Shown piece by piece: positions 1 to 8,357 of a stretch of DNA of 64,000 nt. This stretch comes from Sporolactobacillus kofuensis. Its GTDB lineage: Bacteria > Bacillota > Bacilli > Bacillales > Sporolactobacillaceae. Under the pieces are notes generated by a model, which was not told the origin of the DNA, made no database searches, and saw nothing but the letters and a program-made list of their open reading frames with translations. Numbering within the stretch: position 1 is the stretch's first letter; each line of letters starts with the position of its first letter. A program made the position numbers and the translations under genes. Where the stretch lies: NCBI RefSeq assembly GCF_042660205.1, contig NZ_JBHSTQ010000012.1, forward strand, positions 16,665 to 80,664. Reading direction: 5' to 3'.

Positions 1-1
1 G

Positions 2-646
2 GCTTGTTCTGGCTTTGAATATGCGTTGCATGTTGCTAATGGGCTGGTTTCAAGTGGCTTAAATAAAAAAGTATTAGTGATTGCAGCGGAGACGATGTCT
101 AAAGTGACTGATTATACTGATCGAACGACGTGTGTCTTACTTGGCGATGGAGCAGGAGCGGCATTGGTTGAATGTGATGACACACAAGGATGCTTCATTG
201 GCTCATATATGGGTGCTGATGGCAGTTTGGGCAAAGCGCTCTATCGCACAGGCTTGTCGAACCAGATGGATGGTGAGAAGTTAGTCGACACGGGAAAAAT
301 GGTTCAAAATGGCCGAGAAGTCTATAAATGGGCTGTGAAGACAGTTACCTCAGGTATTCAAAAATTATTAGAGGAAAGCAGACTGGATTTCACTGATATC
401 GATTGGTTCATCCCGCATAGTGCCAATCTTCGATTGATTGAAGCGATCTTTGAGCGGTTGAATGTCCCTATGGATCACGTATTATACAGTCTCGAATATT
501 ATGGAAACACATCATCCGCATCGATCGCATTGGCGCTTTCGGATGCTGTAAAAGCGGGAAAAATAAAAAAGAATGATCGGTTGCTCTTGTATGGTTTTGG
601 TGGAGGGCTTTGTCATTGTGGCCAGGTCATCCGGTGGGACATATAA
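2..646 (+). CDS. fabH: 3-oxoacyl-ACP synthase III (FabH), 5' end cut by window edge
   Basis: This is the C-terminal part of a FabH-type condensing enzyme, which starts fatty-acid elongation by joining acyl-CoA to malonyl-ACP. The frame is open from base 2, and the first visible residues, ACSGFEYAL, contain the catalytic Cys (codon 5-7). The His and Asn of the triad are visible in PHSANLRL and YYGNTSSAS, and the C-terminal GFGGGLCHCG motif is intact. The N-terminal third lies outside the window, so the true start cannot be seen. A terminator follows at once and no other fab gene is adjacent. Family assignment is firm; which paralogue (FabHA or FabHB type) is not decidable. Confidence 0.93.
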   Translation, partial: ACSGFEYALHVANGLVSSGLNKKVLVIAAETMSKVTDYTDRTTCVLLGDGAGAALVECDDTQGCFIGSYMGADGSLGKALYRTGLSNQMDGEKLVDTGKMVQNGREVYKWAVKTVTSGIQKLLEESRLDFTDIDWFIPHSANLRLIEAIFERLNVPMDHVLYSLEYYGNTSSASIALALSDAVKAGKIKKNDRLLLYGFGGGLCHCGQVIRWDI

Positions 647-670
647 TTTACTGATCCACAACAATGGACG

Positions 671-709
671 AGAATGGGCACTTTGCGGTGTGCCCATTCT
701 ATTTTTTTG
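671..709 (+). terminator. Rho-independent terminator of fabH
   Basis: AGAATGGGCA and TGCCCATTCT form a 10-bp stem around a short loop, followed by ATTTTTTT. It lies 25 nt after the fabH stop codon. Confidence 0.9.
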
Positions 710-748
710 AAAAGAACGATCCATAGGTAGTCATTATAGGGAGGGACA

Positions 749-817
749 ATGAAAAATCAAATCTTTTTTTCTGAACATCAATTTCTTTCTGAGCGCAATT
801 CGATGTATAATGATTGA
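749..817 (+). CDS. Possible 22-residue small ORF with strong RBS
   Basis: An ATG sits 2 nt after GGGAGGGACA-like purine-rich sequence and opens 22 codons (MKNQIFFSEHQF...). The end of this ORF overlaps a TATAAT at 806-811 that could be the -10 of the following peptidase gene, so it may instead be promoter DNA that happens to be open. There is no recognisable product. Confidence 0.2.
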   Translation: MKNQIFFSEHQFLSERNSMYND

Positions 818-852
818 TAGTTCAGACTTTTTAAAATTAAGGCGGTGTCTAG

Positions 853-2487
853 GTGGGAAAATGGCAAACAATAAAACAATTAAGAGCGCTTTTGTGTGAA
901 CTTGTCAAAATTCCGAGCGTCTCCGGATCAGAAGCGGAGAACTATTTTCCAGAAGTTCTTCTACATAAATTGGCAGAATTAAAATACTTTCAGGAACATC
1001 CTGATTTGTTGAATCAAGTGCCGACCGGAGATGGTCGTTTCTTAATCTCGGCATTCGTGCGCGCACAACGTCCAACTTCTCGAACGGTCATTCTCTTCAG
1101 TCACTTCGACGTTGTCGATGTGCATGATTATGGAAAATGGAAGGACATTGCCTTTGATCCGGAACTTTTAACACAACGTTTCAACGAACAAAAGAAGAAA
1201 CTGCCACAAGCAGTTCAGAAAGATTTAGATACCGGCAACTGGATCTTTGGCAGGGGAACGATGGATATGAAGAGCGGACTTACGCTCCATATGTCGTTGA
1301 TCGAAGCGGCGAGTGAAGGTAGATTTGAAGGAAACGTACTGCTGGTTTCCGTCCCTGATGAGGAAGTGAATTCTGTAGGGATGAGAGCGGCAATTCCCCA
1401 CTTACTTCAACTCAAGGAACGTAATCAGCTTGAGTTTGTAGCAGCAGTCAACTCGGAACCAATGTTCTCTTTATATCCAGGTGATCAGACGAATTATCTG
1501 TATACAGGATCAGTAGGTAAAGTCATGCCTGGTTTCCTGTGTTATGGAAAGGAAACACATGTTGGTGAACCCTATTCGGGGTTGAATGGGAATTTAATGG
1601 CTTCGTTTGTGACCGAAGCGATCGAATTAAATACCGATCTATGCGATCAAGACGAAGGAAGACTCGCACCACCTCCCACAAATTTGATTCAAAAGGGGCT
1701 TAAGGATACTTATTCGGTGCAAATCCCGCATCGTGCAGTGACGCTGTTTAATCTATTTATGTTGGAACGCTCAATTGAAGAAGTCACCACGATTCTTCGT
1801 AAGCAAGCAGAGCAGGCGGCCGCTAAAATCGAATCATTCTACCACAAAGAAGCGGAACGCTATTCAGAGGCAATTGGGTCGACAATTGTTGACCCAAAGG
1901 TCCGTGTGTTGTCTTATGAGGAATTGCTGAAGGAAGCGTGCAAATCTTACGGAGGAGAAAAAGTAGACAAGCTTATTGAATCGCTAATTGCACAGCGTGG
2001 AGACAAAGACGATCGTGGTCTATCCATTGAGATTGTTGATCAATTAGCCATTCTGTGCAAGGCATTGGCACCGATGATTATTCTTTTTTACACACCACCT
2101 TTTTATCCAGCTGTACACTCGCACCACCAACCCATGATTCGCCAAGTCGTAGACAAGATTCAGAGTCTAGCAAGCAAAGCTTACCATACAGAGCTTATTG
2201 AACAGCATTATTTCAGCGGAATTTCTGACCTCAGCTATATTGGAATGCCTGCAAAACACGGATCAATGAATGAATGGACGGCAAATATGCCAATCTGGGA
2301 TCGTGGCTACTCTATTCCTTTTGCTGAAATGGAACAACTGGCAATGCCCGTATTAAATTTAGGACCAATTGGGCGGGACCCACACCAATGGACAGAGCGG
2401 CTTGATGTGGATTTTTCATTTGTTTCACTCAAAGAACTGTTGTCTTACTGTATTAGTGAAATCCTCGCCGGAGACAATCATAAATAG
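853..2487 (+). CDS. M20-family peptidase, RocB-like (arginine-degradation type)
   Basis: The 544-residue product matches the size and architecture of RocB-like members of the M20/M28 metallopeptidase clan, which are zinc hydrolases acting on amino-acid or peptide amides. The metal-binding SHFDVV is at residues 83-88, GRGTMDMKSG at 133-142, and the catalytic-Glu motif PDEE at 168-171. The start is GTG 853, preceded by AAGGCGG-type purines about 10 nt away. No roc genes adjoin it, so the link to arginine breakdown rests on family resemblance only. No convincing terminator was seen downstream; the convergent regulator gene ends 50 nt away. Confidence 0.85.
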   Translation: MGKWQTIKQLRALLCELVKIPSVSGSEAENYFPEVLLHKLAELKYFQEHPDLLNQVPTGDGRFLISAFVRAQRPTSRTVILFSHFDVVDVHDYGKWKDIAFDPELLTQRFNEQKKKLPQAVQKDLDTGNWIFGRGTMDMKSGLTLHMSLIEAASEGRFEGNVLLVSVPDEEVNSVGMRAAIPHLLQLKERNQLEFVAAVNSEPMFSLYPGDQTNYLYTGSVGKVMPGFLCYGKETHVGEPYSGLNGNLMASFVTEAIELNTDLCDQDEGRLAPPPTNLIQKGLKDTYSVQIPHRAVTLFNLFMLERSIEEVTTILRKQAEQAAAKIESFYHKEAERYSEAIGSTIVDPKVRVLSYEELLKEACKSYGGEKVDKLIESLIAQRGDKDDRGLSIEIVDQLAILCKALAPMIILFYTPPFYPAVHSHHQPMIRQVVDKIQSLASKAYHTELIEQHYFSGISDLSYIGMPAKHGSMNEWTANMPIWDRGYSIPFAEMEQLAMPVLNLGPIGRDPHQWTERLDVDFSFVSLKELLSYCISEILAGDNHK

Positions 2488-2537
2488 TAAAACCATATAT
2501 TTTATTGCTTCAATCAGATTTTGTAACTTAATATTTA

Positions 2538-3425
2538 TTATATATCAGTAGTGCTAAAAGTAATGTTTGTCAATTCATTCACTTCCTGAATAATAGCCTC
2601 TGTCATAAAATCTAATTCGAGAACTTTGCAAATTGAAAGACCTTTTCTAATAAATTCAAGTCCTTCATCTAATTTATTCATATTAATAAGAGCAATTCCT
2701 TTTCGCCCATAAACAAGTGCTAATCGATCATATTGTTTGATTGCTTTGCATTCTTTTATAGATTGTTCTACGTAATTAAAAGCTTCTTCGTATTGCTTGT
2801 TTTTCATAAATAGTATTGACATGTTTAATAGGTATGCCGATTTTAGATCGACATTTTTAATTATGTACGAAAATCGATCAATCTCGTGTAAAGCCCTCTT
2901 TGCAATTGAGATTGCTGTATCAAGAGGAAAGAAGAAGAAAATATTGTTTATCAGTTTTAACTCTAAAGAATACCAATTATCTAGTTTGGATAGACGATCC
3001 CAAACTTTTTTTGCATAAGGGAATGCGTATTCAAACGTATGGTCGGTATGAATAGATAGGAGAGCGTTACATACATAGGCGATATCCTGAACTACATTAT
3101 CTGAATTGTTGATTAAATAATGGTCGCATTTTTCACGCAATGAATGAATTTTCTCGTATTCTGTACTGAACGAAAGCTGAAAAAAATCATGTAAAATTTG
3201 ATCTTTTCCATTCAAAGAAAATGAATTTTGTATATAAGTTAATTCCTCATAGGTAATATCAAGTTGCTTCAAAATATGCATGAATTTACCTACAGTAGGT
3301 TGCATATCGCAAGCTTCTATTTTTGCATACGTTGCTCGTGACATTTCATTCCCCGCAACATACTTTTGTGTATAACGTTTTGATTGACGTACTCTTTTTA
3401 ATACCTCACCCAACTGATAGACCAT
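2538..3425 (-). CDS. Rgg/PlcR-like XRE-family transcriptional regulator
   Basis: An N-terminal helix-turn-helix of the XRE type (about residues 5-60) is followed by a long helical region of the TPR-like kind found in Rgg/GadR/MutR and PlcR regulators, many of which bind a short secreted peptide. I chose the ATG at 3425 because AGGAGGATATT lies just upstream; an upstream in-frame ATG at 3485 lacks an RBS and would add a non-family extension. The protein is 295 residues, typical for the family. A short ORF with a strong RBS (3519) is transcribed divergently and could be a target or ligand gene, but this is inference. Confidence 0.8.
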   Translation of the reverse strand: MVYQLGEVLKRVRQSKRYTQKYVAGNEMSRATYAKIEACDMQPTVGKFMHILKQLDITYEELTYIQNSFSLNGKDQILHDFFQLSFSTEYEKIHSLREKCDHYLINNSDNVVQDIAYVCNALLSIHTDHTFEYAFPYAKKVWDRLSKLDNWYSLELKLINNIFFFFPLDTAISIAKRALHEIDRFSYIIKNVDLKSAYLLNMSILFMKNKQYEEAFNYVEQSIKECKAIKQYDRLALVYGRKGIALINMNKLDEGLEFIRKGLSICKVLELDFMTEAIIQEVNELTNITFSTTDI

Positions 3426-3518
3426 AATATATCCTCCTAATGATGTGAGTATATTATACATTTTAATATATAATTGTCGAATCATGCTACTATAAATATA
3501 TCGAAGGAGGTGAGCGCC

Positions 3519-3563
3519 ATGTTCAGTCCTGATATTGTTTGGTGTGTTGGGCCAGCTTTGTGA
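3519..3563 (+). CDS. 14-residue ORF with strong RBS, possible peptide or decayed toxin gene
   Basis: GAAGGAGGTGAGCGCC precedes an ATG that opens only 14 codons (MFSPDIVWCVGPAL) before TGA. Open reading continues in other frames as far as a TAG at 3690. A stem-loop with a T-run follows at 3690-3746, so the segment looks like a small transcription unit. The layout (strong RBS, tiny hydrophobic ORF, terminator, divergent Rgg-like regulator) suits a signalling peptide, or a holin-like toxin gene broken by a frameshift. No function is assigned. Confidence 0.3.
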   Translation: MFSPDIVWCVGPAL

Positions 3564-3689
3564 TAACTGCTATTGTTGATGCTCCCCTTAACGATAGCTT
3601 ACAATTTTTCGACTGCGTTGCAGTCTACCAATCGCGTGTCCTCAATGTGGATCGGACTTACATACAAGAATGGATTGCGGGTTGGCTGT

Positions 3690-3746
3690 AGTTGAGAGTC
3701 ATTATTGAGTGAATTTACCTCGATAGATTCTCAACTCATTTTTTCT
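3690..3746 (+). terminator. Stem-loop terminator after the small ORF
   Basis: TTGAGAGTC pairs with GATTCTCAA (8 of 9 positions) across a 25-nt loop and is followed by CATTTTTTCT. The loop is longer than usual, so it is less certain than the compact terminators elsewhere. Confidence 0.55.
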
Positions 3747-4142
3747 CTATATACTTACATAATCTGTAAAAAAATACATAAAAATACAAATATTAGGATT
3801 GTTTTTAAGCTATAACACTACCGGAAATCAATAAACGTTTGGAAACAATCGTTAAGCAATAGGAAAATTGAATAAAAGCACGAGGGACAAGATTCTGTTG
3901 AGGCGTCGCCTTTTAGAGTCTTGTTTTTTATGCTTAAAATTATGAGCAGTTAAAAAGAAAGTTTATGTATCCTGCATAATAAATGGTGTATAGTAAGATT
4001 ATGTTGTTTCCGTGTGTTTCCTCTTGAAGAATCTACGAATCACTCATGTCACCATCATTTGTTTCAGTACATCTTGCATATATTTAGAGCGTACCTTGTT
4101 TTTTCAATTTAAAATATATAGCTCTTGATAGGAGGTCTATCG
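3747..4142. other. Intergenic region with two inverted repeats
   Basis: No gene was seen. GATTGTTT (3798-3805) and AAACAATC (3843-3850) are inverted copies. A second stem-loop, CAAGATTCT paired with AGAGTCTTG and followed by TTTTTTA (3887-3930), looks like a terminator with no gene in front of it. This could be the remains of a lost gene. Confidence 0.5.
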
Positions 4143-4547
4143 TTGAAGCGAACTGGAGAACTTGCGATGTCGGTCATCGGCGGCTGTATCAACCTATTGT
4201 TTTTGCTCGTCGGTGTTCGATTACTCACCGTCGATTACTCAGCATTTCACATGCAATTAAAAGCGGCCGGAGCAGAACAAGAGTTAACGTCACAACAGGT
4301 GAGTGAAATCGTACATGCTGCTCAGGTTTTTGGAAATATTCTTTTACTCTTCACAATTATTATCCTTGTATTAACCGTAATCGGGTTGTTTTTGCTCCTG
4401 AAGACGAAAAGTACAAAAACAGCAGGAATCCTATTGCTTATCGCCGGCATTCTTAGTTTGCCCGAACTATTAGTCCCTGGCATTTTACTGATTATTTCAG
4501 GAATAATGGTGCTTGTGAGAAAACCGAAACAAACGGACGAATTTTAA
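4143..4547 (+). CDS. DUF4064 family membrane protein
   Basis: This 134-residue protein has four hydrophobic segments (roughly residues 8-30, 60-85, 87-105 and 108-128). It opens with MKRTGELAMSVIGGCIN, typical of DUF4064 proteins, which are small membrane proteins of unknown role. The start is TTG 4143, spaced correctly after AGGAGG at 4130-4135; an upstream in-frame TTG at 4125 would place the RBS inside the gene. It is monocistronic, with a bidirectional terminator shared with the convergent hxlR-type gene. Confidence 0.8.
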   Translation: MKRTGELAMSVIGGCINLLFLLVGVRLLTVDYSAFHMQLKAAGAEQELTSQQVSEIVHAAQVFGNILLLFTIIILVLTVIGLFLLLKTKSTKTAGILLLIAGILSLPELLVPGILLIISGIMVLVRKPKQTDEF

Positions 4548-4599
4548 AGAATGCTACACTTATTTTTATTTGAATAATGAACGATAACTGCAAATCAAA

Positions 4600-4636
4600 G
4601 AAGACCGCCGGGACAATCATGTTCGGCGGTCTTTCG
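4600..4636. terminator. Bidirectional terminator between DUF4064 gene and HxlR regulator
   Basis: AAGACCGCCG and CGGCGGTCTT form a 10-bp GC-rich stem, with T-runs readable on both strands, between two convergent genes. Confidence 0.85.
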
Positions 4637-4638
4637 TA

Positions 4639-4998
4639 TCATTGATTCAATACACTATCCTCTAAATAATCCTTTGAATTTCCATAGGTACGTTCAATAT
4701 GATGTTCGCCCCATAGGCAAAGTGAATGAAGAATCTCTCGCAATGAATCTCCATACTCACTCAGCTCGTATTCCACTTTCGGAGGCACTTGATTATAGAC
4801 AATTCGATTTATTATTCCATCATGCTCAAGCTCGCGTAATTGTTGCGTCAGCATTTTCTGCGTGATCTTAGGAATAAGACGTTTTAATTCTCCAGTACGT
4901 TTCTTTCCATGAATTAAATGGCAGAGAATCACCGGTTTCCATTTTCCTCCAATGACTTCTAAAGTTGCTTCCACTGAAATGTTATATTTTTTACTCAT
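4639..4998 (-). CDS. HxlR-family winged-helix transcriptional regulator
   Basis: The product has 119 residues with the HxlR signature VIGGKWKPVILCHL near residues 16-29, followed by GELKRLIPKITQKMLTQQL (recognition helix) and the wing around YNQVPPKVEYELSEYG. HxlR proteins often sense aldehydes, quinones or oxidants through a conserved Cys; here a Cys is present at about residue 27. AGGAGATCTCCT sits just upstream of the ATG. It is divergent from the MFS gene at 5130 and probably controls it; the intergenic region is 131 nt. Confidence 0.9.
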   Translation of the reverse strand: MSKKYNISVEATLEVIGGKWKPVILCHLIHGKKRTGELKRLIPKITQKMLTQQLRELEHDGIINRIVYNQVPPKVEYELSEYGDSLREILHSLCLWGEHHIERTYGNSKDYLEDSVLNQ

Positions 4999-5129
4999 AG
5001 GAGATCTCCTTTAGTTACTAAAAAGTACCTACATTACATAAAAGTGCGTACTTGTTGATATCGTATGCACCATACATAATAACATGTGCGAGCAATCTTG
5101 AACATCACTTGGTGAAAGGAGTCAAGAAA

Positions 5130-6329
5130 TTGACATCAAAAAGAAGTTTATTTTCATTACTATCACTAGCCATTAGTGCATTTGCCATAGGCACGACAGA
5201 ATTTATCAGTGTGGGCCTGTTGCCTTTAATTATGAAAGAATTCCATGTATCGTATTCGCTGGCCGGATTGACGGTCACATTGTATGCGCTCGGTGTAACG
5301 ATTGGTGCGCCGATTCTTACATCACTAACAGTGAAAATTCCCAAAAAGACATTATTGCTGCTCATCATGATTGTTTTTATTATTGGTAATTCACTTGCGA
5401 TTGGTGCGGTCAGTATTACCATGTTACTGATTGCCAGGATCATCTCATCTTTTTCACATGGCGTATTCATGTCAATTGGATCGACAATTGCGGCTGATGT
5501 TGTTGCGCCCAATAAACGTGCGAGTGCAATTGCAATTATGTTTACCGGTGTGACGCTCGCTACAGTAACCGGCGTTCCTATTGGTACATTTATTGGTCAA
5601 ACCTTTGGCTGGAGAGCAGCGTTTATGATTATTGTCGCCATTGGTCTTCTCGCGCTCATCGCAAATAGTATTCTTGTTCCATCCAATTTGAAGAAATCGG
5701 GAGAAATGAAATTTAGAGATCAACTTAAGTTAATCAAAACAGGTCCGCTCTTACTTGTTTTTGTCATTACAGCGCTTGGCTATGGTGGAACATTTGTTGT
5801 CTTCACTTATTTATCTCCTCTTCTTGAGAAAGTCACCGGCTTCTCACCGAGTTCCGTCGCGCTTATTTTATTCATTTATGGTGTTGCGATCGCAGTAGGC
5901 AATACGTTTGGAGGTAAAGTTTCAAATAATAATCCGATGAAATCTTTGATCTATATGTTTCTTTTTCAAGCGGCAGCAATCTTTATGCTCTATTTTACGG
6001 CACCGAACAGGATATTAGGTGTGTTGACGGTTATTCTCATGGGGCTGTTTGCATTTATGAATGTGCCTGGTTTGCAATTATACGTGGTTGTCCTTGCTGA
6101 GCGTTTTGTGCCTGAAGGAGTAGATGTCGCATCAGCAGTAAATATATCGGCCTTTAATGGTGGAGTCGCTCTAGGATCGTTGATCGGTGGGCAGGTTGTT
6201 GCTTATCTTGGATTGATCAACACGACATGGATCGGAGCGTTGATGGTTCTTATTGCCGCTTTCTTGAGTATGTGGAGTTATGCTCTTGAAAGCAAACCCA
6301 TTTCTAAGAACCTGGTGGCCGGGAAGTAA
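5130..6329 (+). CDS. MFS transporter, DHA1/AraJ-like
   Basis: This 12-helix major facilitator protein of about 399 residues has the start-of-helix motif FAIGTTEFISVGLLP typical of AraJ/YdhP-type drug or sugar efflux proteins of the DHA1 family. I place the start at TTG 5130 because GAAAGGAGTCAAGAA precedes it; longer in-frame readings back to 5052 add a non-membrane tail without an RBS. The divergent HxlR regulator suggests substrate-induced efflux. The substrate cannot be read from sequence. Confidence 0.85.
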   Translation: MTSKRSLFSLLSLAISAFAIGTTEFISVGLLPLIMKEFHVSYSLAGLTVTLYALGVTIGAPILTSLTVKIPKKTLLLLIMIVFIIGNSLAIGAVSITMLLIARIISSFSHGVFMSIGSTIAADVVAPNKRASAIAIMFTGVTLATVTGVPIGTFIGQTFGWRAAFMIIVAIGLLALIANSILVPSNLKKSGEMKFRDQLKLIKTGPLLLVFVITALGYGGTFVVFTYLSPLLEKVTGFSPSSVALILFIYGVAIAVGNTFGGKVSNNNPMKSLIYMFLFQAAAIFMLYFTAPNRILGVLTVILMGLFAFMNVPGLQLYVVVLAERFVPEGVDVASAVNISAFNGGVALGSLIGGQVVAYLGLINTTWIGALMVLIAAFLSMWSYALESKPISKNLVAGK

Positions 6330-6365
6330 GGTGCATTAGTTAAATAATAATTATAAGATGATGAG

Positions 6366-6402
6366 AACCCCGAATGAGACAAAGGTTTCATTCGGGGTTT
6401 GT
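6366..6402. terminator. Terminator after MFS gene
   Basis: AACCCCGAATGA and TCATTCGGGGTT pair perfectly over 12 bp, followed by TG and mixed T; it is likely to work in both directions. Confidence 0.85.
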
Positions 6403-6408
6403 CGTACA

Positions 6409-6555
6409 TCAGTCCTGTAATACAGCGACCAAAAAATTTCGTGTCGCAGGGTTTTTATGCTTAAAAGGCATATCGGTAACAACCATAGAACGGGTTTTCA
6501 CAACTTGAAATTCAGAAATAGGATGAAATGATTGACAAATGTCACAAAACAGCAT
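6409..6555 (-). CDS. Possible 48-residue ORF overlapping the mhqD promoter
   Basis: On the minus strand an ATG inside the MhqR-type palindrome opens 48 codons (starting MLFCDICQSFHPISEF) and stops next to the terminator at 6366-6402. The composition looks protein-like, but there is no RBS. It could be the last piece of a lost gene, or chance. Confidence 0.2.
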   Translation of the reverse strand: MLFCDICQSFHPISEFQVVKTRSMVVTDMPFKHKNPATRNFLVAVLQD

Positions 6556-6587
6556 ATTATTATCTCGAATTCGAGATAATAATATGC
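6532..6587 (+). promoter_or_regulatory. Sigma-A promoter with 36-bp perfect palindromic MhqR-type operator
   Basis: TTGACA (6532-6537) and TATTAT (6555-6560) are 17 bp apart. A perfect 36-bp palindrome spans 6552-6587 with the core ATCTCGAATTCGAGAT, the known B. subtilis MhqR box. It covers the -10 and start region, so a bound repressor would block transcription of mhqD-mhqE. Confidence 0.92.
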
Positions 6588-6623
6588 GAAACTGTACAAT
6601 CCAATTGATGAGGAGGTGAAAGA

Positions 6624-7253
6624 ATGGCTTATCATTATCTTTTTAACGAGGGAAAATCAGAGCGTGCACCGATTTTTATTCTCCTACATGGGACAGGAGG
6701 GGATGAGTATTCTCTGCTGCCACTCATGCAAATGATTGCACCAGATGCAGCCGTGCTTAGTTTACGCGGTAATCGAGTAGAAAATGGCATGAATCGTTTT
6801 TTTAACCGATTTCCGGATGGCCGTATTGATGTGGAAGATATGGTTGAAGAAACCGAACACCTCCATCAATTCCTTACTTCATTTGGTGAGCGTCATGGTT
6901 TTCATGAACGCAAAGTCATTGCGATGGGTTACTCAAATGGTGCGAATATGATTGTCAGTACTCTGTATCACGTGAACCCTGTGTTTCACGGTGCTCTGTT
7001 ATTCCGTGGTACTGATTATCGCCCGATGGATCATTTTCCTAAGCTCAAAGGTGTATCCATATTCATCTCAGCTGGATCCAATGATCCCTTAGTTCCAAAA
7101 GAATCGACGGTAAAAATGATTCACAAGTTCAAGGAAAGTCAAGCAACTGTGCGTGATCATTGGACAGTTTCAGGGCATCAATTGATCGAAAGTGAAATTC
7201 ACGCAGCACAAAAATGGTTTGAATCACTGAACAATGAAAAATACTTTAAATAA
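6624..7253 (+). CDS. mhqD: MhqD-like alpha/beta hydrolase (phospholipase/carboxylesterase family)
   Basis: The product has 209 residues. The oxyanion region HGTGGDEYSLLP starts near residue 22. The nucleophile is Ser104 in GYSNGAN, the acid Asp154 in GSNDPLV, and the base His185 in SGHQL. Members work in the cytosol alongside ring-cleaving dioxygenases in quinone and catechol detoxification. The start ATG follows AGGAGGTGAAAGA. It is first gene of an operon with the dioxygenase 38 nt downstream, under the palindromic operator at 6552-6587. In B. subtilis MhqD and MhqE are likewise co-transcribed under MhqR control. Confidence 0.9.
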   Translation: MAYHYLFNEGKSERAPIFILLHGTGGDEYSLLPLMQMIAPDAAVLSLRGNRVENGMNRFFNRFPDGRIDVEDMVEETEHLHQFLTSFGERHGFHERKVIAMGYSNGANMIVSTLYHVNPVFHGALLFRGTDYRPMDHFPKLKGVSIFISAGSNDPLVPKESTVKMIHKFKESQATVRDHWTVSGHQLIESEIHAAQKWFESLNNEKYFK

Positions 7254-7291
7254 ATCATCGGTAAACTTATTTATATAAGGGAGGTTAAATC

Positions 7292-8236
7292 ATGAATCAG
7301 TTATTCGGTTTGCATCATGTTTCACTGGTCACGAGCAATGCGAAAAAGAATGCACAGTTTTATATGAATGTTTTGGGCATGCGGATGGTGAAAAAAACAG
7401 TGAATCAAGATGATGTGTCTGTGTATCATCTGTTTTATGCAGATCAAAAAGGTAGCCCTGGAACGGACCTTACATTTTTTGAATTTCCAGGTACAATGGC
7501 GACAGTAAAAGGCACAAATTCCATTTCCCGCGTGTCATTACGTGTACCGAGTGATCAGTCATTAACCTATTGGATCAATCGTTTTGATACACTAAACGTC
7601 CCTCACAAACAGGTAAGCAAATTGTTTGGACACAATGTACTTGAATTTGAAGATTTTGATGGTACACCATTACGTTTCGTTTCAGATGAGAAAAATAAGG
7701 GAGTGTCCGGCGGGATCCCCTGGAAAAATGGACCAATTCCCCTCGAGCACGCGATTTACGGACTTGGACCAGTATCGATCACTGTTTCACGGCTTGCCTT
7801 AATCCGCAGTTTTCTCATCGATGTTCTTACTTTTAGAGAAATTGCTGAAGAAGAAGATCAAATCCTTTTTGAGGTTGGAGAAGGCGGGCATGGGGCACAA
7901 GTGATCGTACGCGAAGATACAACGCACTCACCAGAGCGACCAGGATATGGCAGTGTTCATCATGTTGCTTTCCGTGTTGCAGATCGTGATGCACTTAATG
8001 AATGGATCAAGCGCATGAACCAAACAGGACTGCCGAACTCAGGTTTTGTCGATCGCTTTTATTTTCAATCCCTATATGTTCGCGAATTCAACCACATTCT
8101 TTTTGAATTTGCGACGGATGGACCAGGATTTGCTACAGATGAGAATGAGGATGTTCTTGGGGAAAGATTGTCGCTCCCACCATTTCTTGAAGGTCAACGC
8201 GCATTTATTGAACAGCAATTGGAACCGTTAAACTGA
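7292..8236 (+). CDS. mhqE: Ring-cleaving extradiol dioxygenase, MhqE/MhqO type (two VOC domains)
   Basis: The 314-residue protein contains two glyoxalase/VOC modules. The first opens with LHHVSLVTSNAKKN (residues 7-20), and the second carries the metal-binding His in SVHHVAFR (about 222) and Glu in LFEFATDG (about 273). The MhqA/E/O family cleaves hydroquinone or catechol-type rings using a divalent metal. GGGAGGTTAAATC gives a strong RBS. It is co-transcribed with mhqD. Choosing between mhqA, mhqE and mhqO is by context (next to mhqD, as in mhqED), not by sequence. Confidence 0.88.
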   Translation: MNQLFGLHHVSLVTSNAKKNAQFYMNVLGMRMVKKTVNQDDVSVYHLFYADQKGSPGTDLTFFEFPGTMATVKGTNSISRVSLRVPSDQSLTYWINRFDTLNVPHKQVSKLFGHNVLEFEDFDGTPLRFVSDEKNKGVSGGIPWKNGPIPLEHAIYGLGPVSITVSRLALIRSFLIDVLTFREIAEEEDQILFEVGEGGHGAQVIVREDTTHSPERPGYGSVHHVAFRVADRDALNEWIKRMNQTGLPNSGFVDRFYFQSLYVREFNHILFEFATDGPGFATDENEDVLGERLSLPPFLEGQRAFIEQQLEPLN

Positions 8237-8288
8237 TCAATAGTACGATGAGAAAATGATTAAAGGATCAAACGCTCAAGGAGCAGAC

Positions 8289-8338
8289 TTGACAAGTTTT
8301 TAATTGCGATCTATAATTATCTCGAATTCGAGGTAATT
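8289..8338 (+). promoter_or_regulatory. Consensus sigma-A promoter overlapped by second MhqR-type operator
   Basis: TTGACA (8289-8294) and TATAAT (8312-8317) are exactly 17 bp apart. A 24-bp palindrome with one mismatch spans 8315-8338 and shares the core ATCTCGAATTCGAG with the operator at 6552. It overlaps the -10, so the regulator gene is probably autorepressed. Confidence 0.92.
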
Positions 8339-8357
8339 GGCGAGGAGTGAATGAGTG

